From the NCBI RefSeq assembly GCF_014874095.1, contig NZ_JADBEB010000001.1:620001-684000 (forward strand): 64,000 bases of DNA, written 5' to 3'. The stretch comes from Plantactinospora soyae (lineage in GTDB: Bacteria > Actinomycetota > Actinomycetes > Mycobacteriales > Micromonosporaceae). A program made the translations under genes and the position numbers. The notes beneath the pieces were generated by a model that saw nothing but the letters and a program-made list of their open reading frames with translations, did not search any database and had not been told where the DNA came from. Positions 34,426 through 45,263 of the stretch are shown here, piece by piece; within the stretch, counting starts at the first letter, position 1, and every line of letters starts with the position of its first letter.

Positions 34426-35358
34426 TTGTCCGACGTCGAGGTCAGATACGGCGCGCCCGCGCCGAGAACGCCCGGCAACGACCGGGGATGGTCCCTCGAC
34501 GAGGTACGCCGGGCCATCTACACCCTCTACCGACGGCTCTCCCCGGACACCGTCCACGAATTCTCGGCGAGCATCCCGGCCGAGGACGTCACCGTGCGGC
34601 GCGACGAGGACCTGATCTCCGGCACCCAACGGGTCGCCCATGCCCTGGTCGAGCACCTGCGCCTGCCCGACACCCGGATAACCGTCACCTTCACCCCGAT
34701 GCCGCCCGGCCGGGCCGGTCGGGTGCTGCTAGGCACCGGACCGCAGTACTCCGTCGAGATCGACTCGACCTTCGTCGGTCGGCGCCGGGACATCGGCGCG
34801 GTCCTCGCGCACGAGGTGACGCACGTCTTCCTGGAGTACCACCACATGCGGTACGAGGACGAGATCCTGACCGACACCACCGCCGCCTACCTCGGCGTGG
34901 GCTGGCCGCTGCTCGACTCGCACCGCACCGCCGCCTACTACACCGAACGGCTCGGGTACCTCGGCTCACCCGCCTTCGGCTACGCCCTCGGCCGGCGGGC
35001 GGTCGCCTTCTCCGAGGACCCGCTGCCGTGGCTGACCAGTACGGACGCCCGGTCGGCGTACCGGAGTGGCTACGCCGTCGCCTACCAGGAGTGGACCCAG
35101 GCGCCGTTGGCGTCGGCCGATCCCGCCAGCCGGCGCCGGTACGACAAGGACCTGGCACAGGTACGCCGCCGGCTCGACCGTGGTGCCGCACGCCCGCACG
35201 CCGCCGCGAAGAGCGACCGGTACGCCTTCTCCGGCCGGTCACCGCTGCGGGTCACGTTCAACTGCCCGATCTGCAGCGTCCGGATCAGCCTGCCCGTCGC
35301 CAGTCGGGCCGAGATCTGCTGCCAGATGTGTGGAACCCTGCTCGACTGCGACACATAG
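34426..35358 (+). CDS. gluzincin-type metallopeptidase with C-terminal zinc ribbon
   Basis: A 310-residue protein that I cannot place in a named family. HEVTH at residues 129-133 followed by EILTD (E146, D150) fits the gluzincin HExxH...ExxxD zinc signature. Upstream, [20 protein letters not shown] looks like the edge strand and active-site helix. The C terminus has CPIC (280-283) and CCQMC (298-302), a four-cysteine zinc-ribbon-like knuckle. There is no signal peptide, so it is probably cytoplasmic. The TTG start at 34426 is unusual but is preceded by GGAGGAG with 3-nt spacing. It sits 17 bp after the lipoprotein gene, probably cotranscribed. Confidence 0.8.
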   Translation: MSDVEVRYGAPAPRTPGNDRGWSLDEVRRAIYTLYRRLSPDTVHEFSASIPAEDVTVRRDEDLISGTQRVAHALVEHLRLPDTRITVTFTPMPPGRAGRVLLGTGPQYSVEIDSTFVGRRRDIGAVLAHEVTHVFLEYHHMRYEDEILTDTTAAYLGVGWPLLDSHRTAAYYTERLGYLGSPAFGYALGRRAVAFSEDPLPWLTSTDARSAYRSGYAVAYQEWTQAPLASADPASRRRYDKDLAQVRRRLDRGAARPHAAAKSDRYAFSGRSPLRVTFNCPICSVRISLPVASRAEICCQMCGTLLDCDT

Positions 35359-35404
35359 GAGCAGCGGGTTCCCACCGTCGACGGATCAGCCGGAAGATGG
35401 AGCC

Positions 35405-36364
35405 ATGCCACGTAGCGCACCCGACATCGACGTACCCGATCTTCGCGGCAAGCTCGCGGTCGTCACCGGAGCCAACAGCGGAATCGGGTTCGGTCTCAGT
35501 GGCCGGTTCGCCCGGGCGGGCGCGGAGGTCATCCTCGCGGTCCGTAACGAGCGGAAGGGCGCCGAGGCGATCGCCGAGATCCGTGCCCGGGTGCCCGACG
35601 CGGTCCTACACCTGCGGGAACTGGACCTCTCCTCGCTGGCCAGCGTGGCGGCGCTCGGCGCCGACCTGAACAGGGCCGGGCGGCCCGTCGACTTCCTGGC
35701 CAACAACGCCGGGATCATGGCCCCGCGTCGCCGGGCGGTCACCTCGGACGGGATCGAACTCCAGTTCGCCACCAACTATCTGGGGCACTTCGCCCTGACC
35801 GGCCACCTGCTGCCCCTGCTGCGGGCCGCCGGATCGGCCCGGGTGGTGTCGGTCAGCAGCCTCATGAGCCGCCTCGGACGGTTCGACTTCGACGACCTGC
35901 AGAGTGAACGTCGCTACCAGGGCGTGCTCGCGTACGGGGTCTCCAAGCTCGCCCAACTCGTCTTCGCCCGGGAACTCGACCGGCGCAGCGTGGCCGCCGG
36001 CTGGGGCATCCGCAGCAACGCCGCCCATCCCGGTGCGACCATCACGAATCTCCAGGTCACCGGACCCACCCACGGTGGACGGTCGGTACGGCTCAACCAG
36101 ATCCGGAACCGGCTCCTCTACCTCGTGCCCGGGGTCTGGCAGGAGATCGACGCCGGCATCCTGCCCGCCCTCTACGCCGCCACCAGCCCCGACGCCGAGG
36201 GCGCCGGATTCTACGGTCCAGACGGGTTCGGCGAACTGCACGGCGGCCCGGCACCCGCGAAGGTTCCCGCCCGCGCGCTGGACGACGAGGCCGCGGCCCG
36301 GCTCTGGGAGGTCTCGGAGCGGCTCAGCGGCGTGACCTATCCGAAGGCGCACCAGCCGGCCTGA
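35405..36364 (+). CDS. short-chain dehydrogenase/reductase
   Basis: Classical SDR, 319 aa, NAD(P)-dependent oxidoreductase. The cofactor motif [10 protein letters not shown] is near residue 22, [10 protein letters not shown] near 100, an active-site serine in VVSVSSLMS, and the catalytic Tyr/Lys in [11 protein letters not shown]. The overall layout resembles the retinol dehydrogenase/protochlorophyllide-reductase-like SDRs ([13 protein letters not shown]). The substrate is unknown. ATG 35405 has GGAAGATGGAG upstream. It is 46 bp downstream of the metallopeptidase gene and may belong to the same transcript. Confidence 0.92.
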   Translation: MPRSAPDIDVPDLRGKLAVVTGANSGIGFGLSGRFARAGAEVILAVRNERKGAEAIAEIRARVPDAVLHLRELDLSSLASVAALGADLNRAGRPVDFLANNAGIMAPRRRAVTSDGIELQFATNYLGHFALTGHLLPLLRAAGSARVVSVSSLMSRLGRFDFDDLQSERRYQGVLAYGVSKLAQLVFARELDRRSVAAGWGIRSNAAHPGATITNLQVTGPTHGGRSVRLNQIRNRLLYLVPGVWQEIDAGILPALYAATSPDAEGAGFYGPDGFGELHGGPAPAKVPARALDDEAAARLWEVSERLSGVTYPKAHQPA

Positions 36365-36375
36365 GTCGGGAAGGT

Positions 36376-36407
36376 GCGGACGGCACCGAACGGGGGTGTG
36401 CGTCCGC
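36376..36407. terminator. bidirectional terminator between SDR and ppx
   Basis: GCGGACGGCAC (36376-36386) pairs with GTGCGTCCGC (36398-36407) with one bulged base, in the 58-bp gap between the convergent SDR and ppx genes. Confidence 0.5.
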
Positions 36408-36422
36408 TGTGGCCACCCGTTG

Positions 36423-37400
36423 TTAGGCCGGCAGCAGGCTGTAGGCGATCCCGTCGAGGATGTCGTGCTCGCTGGCGATCACCGAGGACATCCCGGCCTG
36501 CCGCATGATGACCTGGAGCACCAGGGCCCCCGCGCCGATCACGTCGGCGCGGCCGGGGTGCATCACCGGGATGGTCAGTCGCTCGGCCGCCGACCGGGCC
36601 AGCAGGTCCGTGGTCACCTTCACCACATCGGCGTACGACACCCGGGCGTGATGGATCTGCTCGGGCCGGTACTCCGGCAGGCCCAGGGCGATCCCGGCGA
36701 CCGTGGTGACCGATCCGGCCAGCCCGATCAGGGTGGCCGCCTCCCGTCCCGGCACCGCCGACAGTGCCCAGTCCACCACCGCCGTGATGTCGGCCTCGGC
36801 CGCCGCGACCTGCTCGGGCGTCGGCGGGTCGCCGGACAGGTGCCGCTCGGTCATCCGGACACAGCCGATGTCCACCGACACCGCCGCGTCAACCAGCGCC
36901 GTACCTCCGGTGGCCGGGCGGCGGCCGACGACGAACTCGGTCGACCCGCCACCGATGTCGACGACCAGGTACGGCTCCCGGACGTCGGCGTCCAGCCCGC
37001 GTACCGCCCCGGTGAAGGAGAGCCGGGCCTCCTCGTCGCCGGTCACCACCTCGGGCGCGACGCCGAGCGTGTCGAGCACCATCGCCCGGAACTCGTCGGC
37101 GTTCGACGCGTCCCGGGAGGCGGAGGTGGCGCACATCCGGACCTTCGTCACGCCCAGCGACTCGATCTCGGTCGCGTACCCGACCAGTGCCAGCCGGGTA
37201 CGTTCGATCGCCTCCGGCGCCAGCCGGCCGGTCCGGTCGATGCCCTGGCCGAGCCGGACGATCTCCATCCGCCGGACCACGTCGACCAGTTCCGCCTGCG
37301 GCCCGGCGGACGCCTCGGGCAGGTCCGCCACGAGCAGCCGGATCGAGTTCGTGCCGCAGTCGATCGCGGCGACCCGCTTGGGAACCGTTTCCGTCGTCAC
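36423..37400 (-). CDS. ppx: Ppx/GppA family exopolyphosphatase
   Basis: ASKHA-fold phosphatase acting on polyphosphate or pppGpp, 325 aa, the short actinobacterial form. Phosphate motif 1 is AAIDCGTNSIRLLVAD (residues 11-26), followed by TSASRDASNADEF and TGDEEARLSFTGA. The second nucleotide loop is LVVDIGGGSTEF, and the C-terminal LAGSVTTVAGIALGL is a third glycine loop. The start is GTG 37400. It is the last gene of the conserved eno-ftsB-DUF501-ppx run, separated from it here by argA and the repeat element at 37442. Confidence 0.92.
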   Translation of the reverse strand: MTTETVPKRVAAIDCGTNSIRLLVADLPEASAGPQAELVDVVRRMEIVRLGQGIDRTGRLAPEAIERTRLALVGYATEIESLGVTKVRMCATSASRDASNADEFRAMVLDTLGVAPEVVTGDEEARLSFTGAVRGLDADVREPYLVVDIGGGSTEFVVGRRPATGGTALVDAAVSVDIGCVRMTERHLSGDPPTPEQVAAAEADITAVVDWALSAVPGREAATLIGLAGSVTTVAGIALGLPEYRPEQIHHARVSYADVVKVTTDLLARSAAERLTIPVMHPGRADVIGAGALVLQVIMRQAGMSSVIASEHDILDGIAYSLLPA

Positions 37401-37441
37401 GGACGCCAGACTACTGGCCCGGCCGAACCCGAAGGCCGGGT

Positions 37442-37496
37442 GTTAGGAAGGGGCCCTTCTTCGACAGAAAGCGATAGGAAGGGGCCCTTCCTTACA
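37442..37496. repeat. dispersed repeat element, copy 2
   Basis: The direct-repeat arms AGGAAGGGGCCCTTC (left and right) flank the spacer TTCGACAGAAAGCGAT. The arms are also self-palindromic. The right end overlaps the TAA stop of argA (37492-37494), so the gene's stop codon lies inside the element. Confidence 0.85.
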
Positions 37497-38049
37497 GGCG
37501 TAGGAGCATGCGGACGTTGCCGAGGGTGTTCGGCTTGACCCGTTCGAGGCCGAGGAACTCCGCGACCCCCTCGTCGTACGACCGGAGGAGCTGTTCGAAG
37601 ACGGTCTGCGGGACCGGGGCACCGTCGATCTCGACGAACCCGAAGGAGGCGAAGAACCCGGTCTCGAAGGTGAGGCAGAAGACCCGGGAGACGCCCAGCT
37701 CACGGGCGGTCGCCAGCAGCTCCGTCACGATCCGCCAACCGATCTTGCGGCCCCGGTAGCCCGGGTGCACCGCCACGGTCCGGATCTCGGCCAGGTCCTC
37801 CCACATCACGTGCAGGGCCCCGCAGCCGACCACCGTCGCGTCGGTCGGGTCCACCGCGACCCAGAACTCCTGGACATCCTCGTAGAGCGTGACGGTCGCC
37901 TTGCTGAGCAGCCGGCGCTCGGGGCTGTAGGTGTCGATGAGTTCCCGGATCCCGCGTACGTCGGTCGTCCGGGCCCGCCGGACGACCAGCTCGGCCGGCA
38001 CCGACTCCGGCACCCGCTCCGAACCCGACTCCCGTTCCGGACGGGTCAT
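37492..38049 (-). CDS. argA: amino-acid N-acetyltransferase (N-acetylglutamate synthase, short GNAT type)
   Basis: GNAT enzyme of 185 aa matching the actinobacterial stand-alone N-acetylglutamate synthase, which makes the first intermediate of arginine synthesis. Diagnostic segments are RELIDTYSPERRLLSKATVTLYEDVQEF, VGCGALHVMWEDLAEIRTVAV, the acetyl-CoA loop YRGRKIGWRIV, and the C-terminal RSYDEGVAEFLGLERVKP. ATG 38049 was chosen because it overlaps the DUF501 stop by ATGA. The stop codon lies within the dispersed repeat copy 2, unlike most genes here. Confidence 0.88.
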   Translation of the reverse strand: MTRPERESGSERVPESVPAELVVRRARTTDVRGIRELIDTYSPERRLLSKATVTLYEDVQEFWVAVDPTDATVVGCGALHVMWEDLAEIRTVAVHPGYRGRKIGWRIVTELLATARELGVSRVFCLTFETGFFASFGFVEIDGAPVPQTVFEQLLRSYDEGVAEFLGLERVKPNTLGNVRMLLRL

Positions 38050-38612
38050 TCGGCCGGTTCCACGCAGGGGCCGGCGGCCCACCAGGGTTCGAGCAGTTCG
38101 AGCACCTCGTCACCGAAGGGGTTGACCCCGGGACCGGCGGCCAGCGCGTGCCCGAGGTGCACGTGCAGGCACTTCACCCGGCCCGGCATGCCACCGGCGG
38201 AGATCCCGTCGATCTCCGGCACCTGCCCGATCGCGTTCCGCCGGGCCAGGTAGTCCTGGTGCGCGGCCAGGTAGCGCTCGGCCAGTTCCGGGTCGGCGGC
38301 CAGCCGTTCGGCCATCTCCCGCATCACCCCGGCGGACTCCAGCCGGCTGCATCCGGCGACCGCCCGGGGACAGGTCAGGTAGAACAGCGTCGGGAAGGGC
38401 GTACCGTCGGCGAGCCGGGGGGTGGTCTCCACCACGTCCGGCAACCCGCACGGGCACCGGTGGGCCACCGCCCGGGTGCCACGCGGGGTACGCCCGAGCT
38501 GGGCGGCCACCGCGGCCAGGTCACCGGTGGTGGCCGGCTCCCGCACCGGTGCCGGCACCGCGTCGGCCGCCGCCCCCGTCCCGGGTACGTCGACCGCGTC
38601 GGGTCGGCTCAC
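38046..38612 (-). CDS. DUF501 domain-containing protein
   Basis: A 188-residue DUF501 protein of unknown function. The family core is VAAQLGRTPRGTRAVAHRCPCGLPDVVET and TPFPTLFYLTCPRAVAGCSRLESAGVM, with cysteines that could bind metal (RCPCG, LTCP, GCSRL). The C terminus includes MPGRVKCLHVHLGHALAAGPG, with a His/Cys-rich stretch. It lies between ftsB and argA with 4-bp overlaps on both sides. The eno-divIC-DUF501-ppx order is conserved across Actinobacteria (Rv1023-Rv1026 in M. tuberculosis). Confidence 0.93.
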   Translation of the reverse strand: MSRPDAVDVPGTGAAADAVPAPVREPATTGDLAAVAAQLGRTPRGTRAVAHRCPCGLPDVVETTPRLADGTPFPTLFYLTCPRAVAGCSRLESAGVMREMAERLAADPELAERYLAAHQDYLARRNAIGQVPEIDGISAGGMPGRVKCLHVHLGHALAAGPGVNPFGDEVLELLEPWWAAGPCVEPAE

Positions 38613-39289
38613 TGCCCGGCCCGTTCCGGCTCGTTCGCGGCCTGGATGCTCGACCAGAGGGTGTCGTACCAGGGATCCGGGGCGCGACCCTGCGTCGTCT
38701 CCGGAACGACACCGGCGTCCCGGGCGGCGCCCTCGCGATCGGTCAGCACCACGAGCGGCACCTCGCCGGGCAGCACCATGAAGAACCGCTCCCGTGCCTG
38801 GATCTTGACGTACTCCGGGTCGTCCCAGAGCGCGGCTTCCTGGGTCAGATCGCCGATCAGCTTCCGCTGCGCCTGCTGGGCCGCCTCAATCCGCGCGATG
38901 TCGGACTGCTGGTTGAGGTAGACCCGGACCGGATAGGTGTAGGCGAGGGCGAGCGCGACCAGGACTCCGGCCAGCACCGTCGCCCGCCCGGTGTACCGGC
39001 GGGGCTGCTGGGCGTAGGTGCGCTTGACCGTCCGGGCGGCACCGGTCCGCCGGGCCGCCCCGGGCCGGCTGCCCGACCGGGGTCCGTCCGCGCTCCGGCC
39101 GGCGCCAGTGGCCCGGGTGGAGCCGGACGCCCGGACACTTCCGGACGCCCGGACCGGGCCCTGTCTCGGTTCGGACCGGGCCCCCGGGTCGCGGGACGCG
39201 GCCCGGCCGGGCCGGGGCACCCCGGTCCGGCCGGTACGATCCGGCCGCCGGGCCGGGCCCTGGCCGCTCGGTGTACGGCGCTGCGTCAT
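38609..39289 (-). CDS. FtsB/DivIC family septum formation protein
   Basis: Bitopic division protein of 226 aa. A long, basic, Arg/Gly/Pro/Ser-rich cytoplasmic N terminus (~100 residues) precedes one transmembrane helix (ATVLAGVLVALALAYTYPV). A short coiled coil follows (DIARIEAAQQAQRKLIGDL), then the FtsB/DivIC signature ALWDDPEYVKIQARERFFMVLPGE. FtsB/DivIC bridges FtsL and FtsQ in the divisome. It is 30 bp downstream of eno and overlaps DUF501 by 4 bp. Confidence 0.92.
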   Translation of the reverse strand: MTQRRTPSGQGPARRPDRTGRTGVPRPGRAASRDPGARSEPRQGPVRASGSVRASGSTRATGAGRSADGPRSGSRPGAARRTGAARTVKRTYAQQPRRYTGRATVLAGVLVALALAYTYPVRVYLNQQSDIARIEAAQQAQRKLIGDLTQEAALWDDPEYVKIQARERFFMVLPGEVPLVVLTDREGAARDAGVVPETTQGRAPDPWYDTLWSSIQAANEPERAGQ

Positions 39290-39319
39290 CGCCGTCGCAC
39301 CTCCCCCCGAGGTTCTACG

Positions 39320-41651
<2,332 letters not shown>

Positions 41652-42076
41652 CCGGCGGACGCCTCGCTGCGCCGGATCGCCATCGCGGCGGCGGGCACCC
41701 TGCGCAGCCGCCGGCACCCTGCGCAGCCGCCGGCGGACGCCTCGGGCAGCCCTTCGACGCCTCGGGCAGCCCTTCGACGCCTCGGGCAGCCCGTCGACGC
41801 CGGCCCTGGTGGCGCCCGGAGCCGGCGCCGACGGGGCCTCTGACGGCGCGAGAACTCCACGCCGAGCCCGTTGCCGAACGCAGGAACGTTTTCCATTCGC
41901 AGGCTACCGAGCGGCCCGCCGATAACCAGCTGATTTGCCCGGAACCGGACGCGTACGACCCGCCGTGACCAGCGGCGCGACCGGACCTGACCGTGCCGCT
42001 CCGGGGCCGAGTCAGACCGGAGGCAAGATCAGACCAGGCCGAGTCAGACCAGGGGCAAGATCAGACCGGAGCCGAG
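41652..42076. other. 425-bp intergenic region with tandem repeats
   Basis: Two units of GGCACCCTGCGCAGCCGCC (41694-41712 and 41713-41731) are followed by three units of CTCGGGCAGCCCTTCGACGC (41741-41760, 41761-41780, 41781-41800, the last with one change). A later stretch (42005-42090) repeats GAGTCAGACC and GGCAAGATCAGACC. It lies between the convergent lipoprotein and DUF885 genes. No gene is supported. Confidence 0.75.
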
Positions 42077-43699
42077 TCAGATCAGGCCGAGCAGCACCGG
42101 GAGGTGCCGTGGTGGCGGAGAGCCGTGCGCGAGCATGGCGTCGTGCCACTGCCGGACCGGTACCCCGGCCGGCCGGCGCGCGGCGATCTCGGCGATCTGG
42201 CTGTAGCCCACGAAGTACGTGGAGAGCTGCGTCGAGGTGAGCAGCGCCCGCCGCCACTTCCCGGCCGCCTCGCCCTCCTCCTGGAAGCCCCGCTCCATCA
42301 TCAGCGCGAGCCCGTCGGACTCGGACATCTCCTCGCAGTGCACGAGCTGGTCGAGCAGGGCGTTGATGGTCAGCCGGAGCTGCATCTTGAGCTGCTGCAA
42401 CCGGACCGCCAGACCACCGAAGCCGCGTTCGGCCATCATTTGCTCGGCGTAGACGGCCCAGCCCTCGACGAACGGGCCGGAGTGGCCGAGCGCCCGGACC
42501 CGGCTGCTGCCCCGGTAGCGGCGGGCGTGCGCCAACTGGAGGAAGTGCCCCGGCATCGCCTCGTGCACGGTCAGATTGCGGATCATGTGGTCGTTGTACT
42601 CACGGTAGAACGACTCGGTCCGGGACGGCGACCAGTCGGCCGGGGTGGGCGCGATGCAGTAGTACGTCGGCACCTCGGCGGTCTCCAGCGGTCCCGGCGC
42701 GTCGCAGTAGGCGACCGCGACCCCGCGATCGTGCTCCGGCATCTCCTTGATCACGCACAGATCGTCGACCAGCGACACCAACTCGGCGTCGGCGACGAAG
42801 TCGGTCGCGTCGCCGAGGGTGAGCCGGGCCAGCGGCACGATCGAGGCGTCGTCCGGGTGCTCGTCGGCGAGCAGGTTCAGCGCCTGGCGTACCGCCCGGT
42901 CCGAGGCGGGACCACCGACCAGCTCGACAGCTGCCGTGCGGATCTCCTCGGTGACCCGGTCGAGATTCGCCCAGGCCCGGTCGAGCACCTCCCGGGCGGA
43001 CAGCTCGGTGTCCAGGGTGTGCCAGAGCTGCGCCTCCCAGAGCCGGCGGCCCAACCTCGGGTCGCGCCCCGGGCCGGCGTCGTCGCGCAGGCCGGTACGC
43101 AGCCAGTCGGCGAACCCGGTCAGCTCGCGTACCGCCGCCCGGGCGGCCGGTTCGACCGTGCTCCGCAACCCGGGAGCCTCGGCCAGCAGCGCCGGCACCT
43201 GTGCGCGGACCAGTGCCGCCGCACCGTCGAACTGCCCGACCGCGGTCTCGGCGTGCACCCGGGGAATGTCACGGAGCACCGCCCGCGCGGTGGCCAGCGC
43301 GTCCGGTACGGCCGCCAGTCGCCCCGCGAGGCTGGTCAGCCGTACGTCGGCCGGGGCGAACGGCCGGTCGAGCAGCGCGTACAGCAACGGTCCGGGGTTG
43401 TGGGCCAGCGGATTCCACTCGTGGCCACGTACCTCGGTCAGTTCGAAGATCCCCCGGTCGACCGAGGCCGACAGCACGGCGTGGTCCACCTGCTCCGGCG
43501 GCTCCAACTCCTCGGCGTCCACCTCGGAGAGCGCGTGGGCGGCGTCCCGCAGCATCGCCACCTGCCCGGCCACCGCCTCCACGGACCGGTCCGGCAACTG
43601 GTCGTCGACGCCGTGGTCACCGACGGACGAGGCCAGGGTGGGATCGCTGGCCAGGAGCGCGTCGACGATCCGCTCGGCAAGGGGAACGAATGGCGGCAT
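42077..43699 (-). CDS. DUF885 family protein, putative zinc peptidase
   Basis: A 540-residue DUF885 protein, a family of M32/gluzincin-like putative metallopeptidases. The HExxxGH motif is TVHEAMPGHFLQLAH (about residues 365-379), and the downstream third ligand region is PFVEGWAVYAEQMMAERGFGG. The C-terminal QQLKMQLRLTINALLDQLVH helix is typical of the family. There is no signal peptide, so it is cytoplasmic. The substrate is unknown. It ends next to repeat-rich intergenic DNA and follows the MocR regulator gene by 9 bp on the same strand. Confidence 0.9.
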   Translation of the reverse strand: MPPFVPLAERIVDALLASDPTLASSVGDHGVDDQLPDRSVEAVAGQVAMLRDAAHALSEVDAEELEPPEQVDHAVLSASVDRGIFELTEVRGHEWNPLAHNPGPLLYALLDRPFAPADVRLTSLAGRLAAVPDALATARAVLRDIPRVHAETAVGQFDGAAALVRAQVPALLAEAPGLRSTVEPAARAAVRELTGFADWLRTGLRDDAGPGRDPRLGRRLWEAQLWHTLDTELSAREVLDRAWANLDRVTEEIRTAAVELVGGPASDRAVRQALNLLADEHPDDASIVPLARLTLGDATDFVADAELVSLVDDLCVIKEMPEHDRGVAVAYCDAPGPLETAEVPTYYCIAPTPADWSPSRTESFYREYNDHMIRNLTVHEAMPGHFLQLAHARRYRGSSRVRALGHSGPFVEGWAVYAEQMMAERGFGGLAVRLQQLKMQLRLTINALLDQLVHCEEMSESDGLALMMERGFQEEGEAAGKWRRALLTSTQLSTYFVGYSQIAEIAARRPAGVPVRQWHDAMLAHGSPPPRHLPVLLGLI

Positions 43700-43708
43700 G
43701 CGGCAAAC

Positions 43709-45196
43709 CTAGACGATCAGTTCCGCCAGCGTCGCCACCGCGCGGGTCAGTACGTCAGGCGGGTGCGTCGCGTACCCGAGAACCAGTCCGGGCGGGCCGC
43801 CGGGGGCGAGCCGCAGCCGGGACAGTGGCACCGGCCCCAGTCCGGCCCGTCGCGCGGCGTCGCCCAGCGACACGTCGTCTACGTGCTCCGGCAACTCCAC
43901 CACCAGGTGCAGCCCGGCCGCCACGCCGGAGATCCTGGCGCTCGGCAGGTACCGGCGTACCGCCGCCGCCACCGCGTCCCGGCGCTGCCGGTGCACCCGA
44001 CGGAGCCGGCGCAGGTGCCGGTCGTAGCCGCCGCCGGCCAGCAACTCGGCGAAGGCGAGCTGTTCCAGCACCGGACCGCCGAGGTCGGCCGCCGTCTTCG
44101 CGGCCCGGACCGCCGGCCGCAGCCCCGGCGGTACGGCCAGCCAGCCGAGCCGCAGGGCCGGGGCGAGGGCCTTGCTGGCCGAGCCGATGTGCGCCACCAG
44201 GTCCGGAGCGAGTCCCTGGAGGCAGCCGACGGGGTCGCGGTCGTACCGGAACTCGGCGTCGTAGTCGTCCTCGATGATCAGCCCGTCGACCTGACGGGCC
44301 CAGCCGAGCAGGGCGGCCCGGCGGTCCGGTGCCAGCACCACGCCGGTCGGGAACTGGTGGGCCGGGGTGACCAGCACCGCCCGCAGGCCGCTGCGGGCCA
44401 ACGCGGCGACGTCCAGCCCGCCGTCGTCGACCGGGATCGGCACCAGCCGCAGGCCGTGCGCGACAAGGTGGCCCCGGATGCCCTCGCTGCCGGGGTCCTC
44501 CAGGCCGACGGCGTCCACTCCGACGGACCGGAGCGCCCCGGCGACCAGCCCGAACGCCTGGGCCGCACCGGTGGTGGCGATCAGGTCGAGCGGCCGGACC
44601 CGGGCGGCCCGGACCCGGCCGAGGTAGCCGGCGAGTTCGGCCCGGAGCCGGGGCGCACCCGCCGGATCGCCGTAGTCGAGGTCGGCGGCGCCGGCCCGGT
44701 CCAGCGCCCGCTCGTAGGCGCGGCGCCACGCCGTCCGGGGGAACATCCCCGGATCCGGTACGCCCGGCCGCAACGGCAGCACCCCACCCCGACCGGGCGG
44801 TACGTCCGCCGGGGCGGCGACGCGTCGACCGTCCCCGTCCCCATTCCCGTCCCCGTGCCGGGCGACCGGGGCCGGCTGCCGGCTCGGCCGAACCGGTTTT
44901 CCGGATGTCGCCCCGGCGGTCCTGCCCGCCGTCGCCGTCCCGTGCTGGCCGGGCGACACCGTCGTACCCGAGCCGCGCCGGGCCAGCAGTCGGCCCTCGG
45001 CGACCAGTTGCTCGTACGCCTCCACCACCACGCCCCGGGACAGCCGCAGGTCGGTGGCGAGATCCCGGCTCGACGGCAGTCTGCTGCCCGGGGCGAGCCG
45101 ACCGTCCACGATCGCCGTACGCAGGGCGACGGTGAGCCGGTCGGCCAGGCCGGGACGGTCCCGGTCCAGCTCGACCAACGCCTCCAGGATGGCCAA
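43709..45196 (-). CDS. MocR/PdxR-type regulator (GntR HTH plus aminotransferase domain)
   Basis: Fusion regulator of 495 aa. The N-terminal GntR winged helix (GLADRLTVALRTAIVDGRL, GSRLPSSRDLATDLRLSRGVVVEAYEQL) is joined through a Gly/Asp/Pro-rich linker to a fold-I aminotransferase-like domain. The PLP region includes IIEDDYDAEFRYDR and the Schiff-base lysine in HIGSASKALAPALRLGWL. MocR proteins sense PLP or amino-acid-PLP adducts and often control a divergent transporter, here the EamA exporter. TTG 45196 was chosen because GGAGG stands 5 nt upstream; longer starts are possible. Confidence 0.92.
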   Translation of the reverse strand: MAILEALVELDRDRPGLADRLTVALRTAIVDGRLAPGSRLPSSRDLATDLRLSRGVVVEAYEQLVAEGRLLARRGSGTTVSPGQHGTATAGRTAGATSGKPVRPSRQPAPVARHGDGNGDGDGRRVAAPADVPPGRGGVLPLRPGVPDPGMFPRTAWRRAYERALDRAGAADLDYGDPAGAPRLRAELAGYLGRVRAARVRPLDLIATTGAAQAFGLVAGALRSVGVDAVGLEDPGSEGIRGHLVAHGLRLVPIPVDDGGLDVAALARSGLRAVLVTPAHQFPTGVVLAPDRRAALLGWARQVDGLIIEDDYDAEFRYDRDPVGCLQGLAPDLVAHIGSASKALAPALRLGWLAVPPGLRPAVRAAKTAADLGGPVLEQLAFAELLAGGGYDRHLRRLRRVHRQRRDAVAAAVRRYLPSARISGVAAGLHLVVELPEHVDDVSLGDAARRAGLGPVPLSRLRLAPGGPPGLVLGYATHPPDVLTRAVATLAELIV

Positions 45197-45263
45197 TTGG
45201 TCCTCCAAAAGCCGCCATGAATGGCCCTGTAACTCGAACCACTTGCACCATAGCGTCGGCCTG

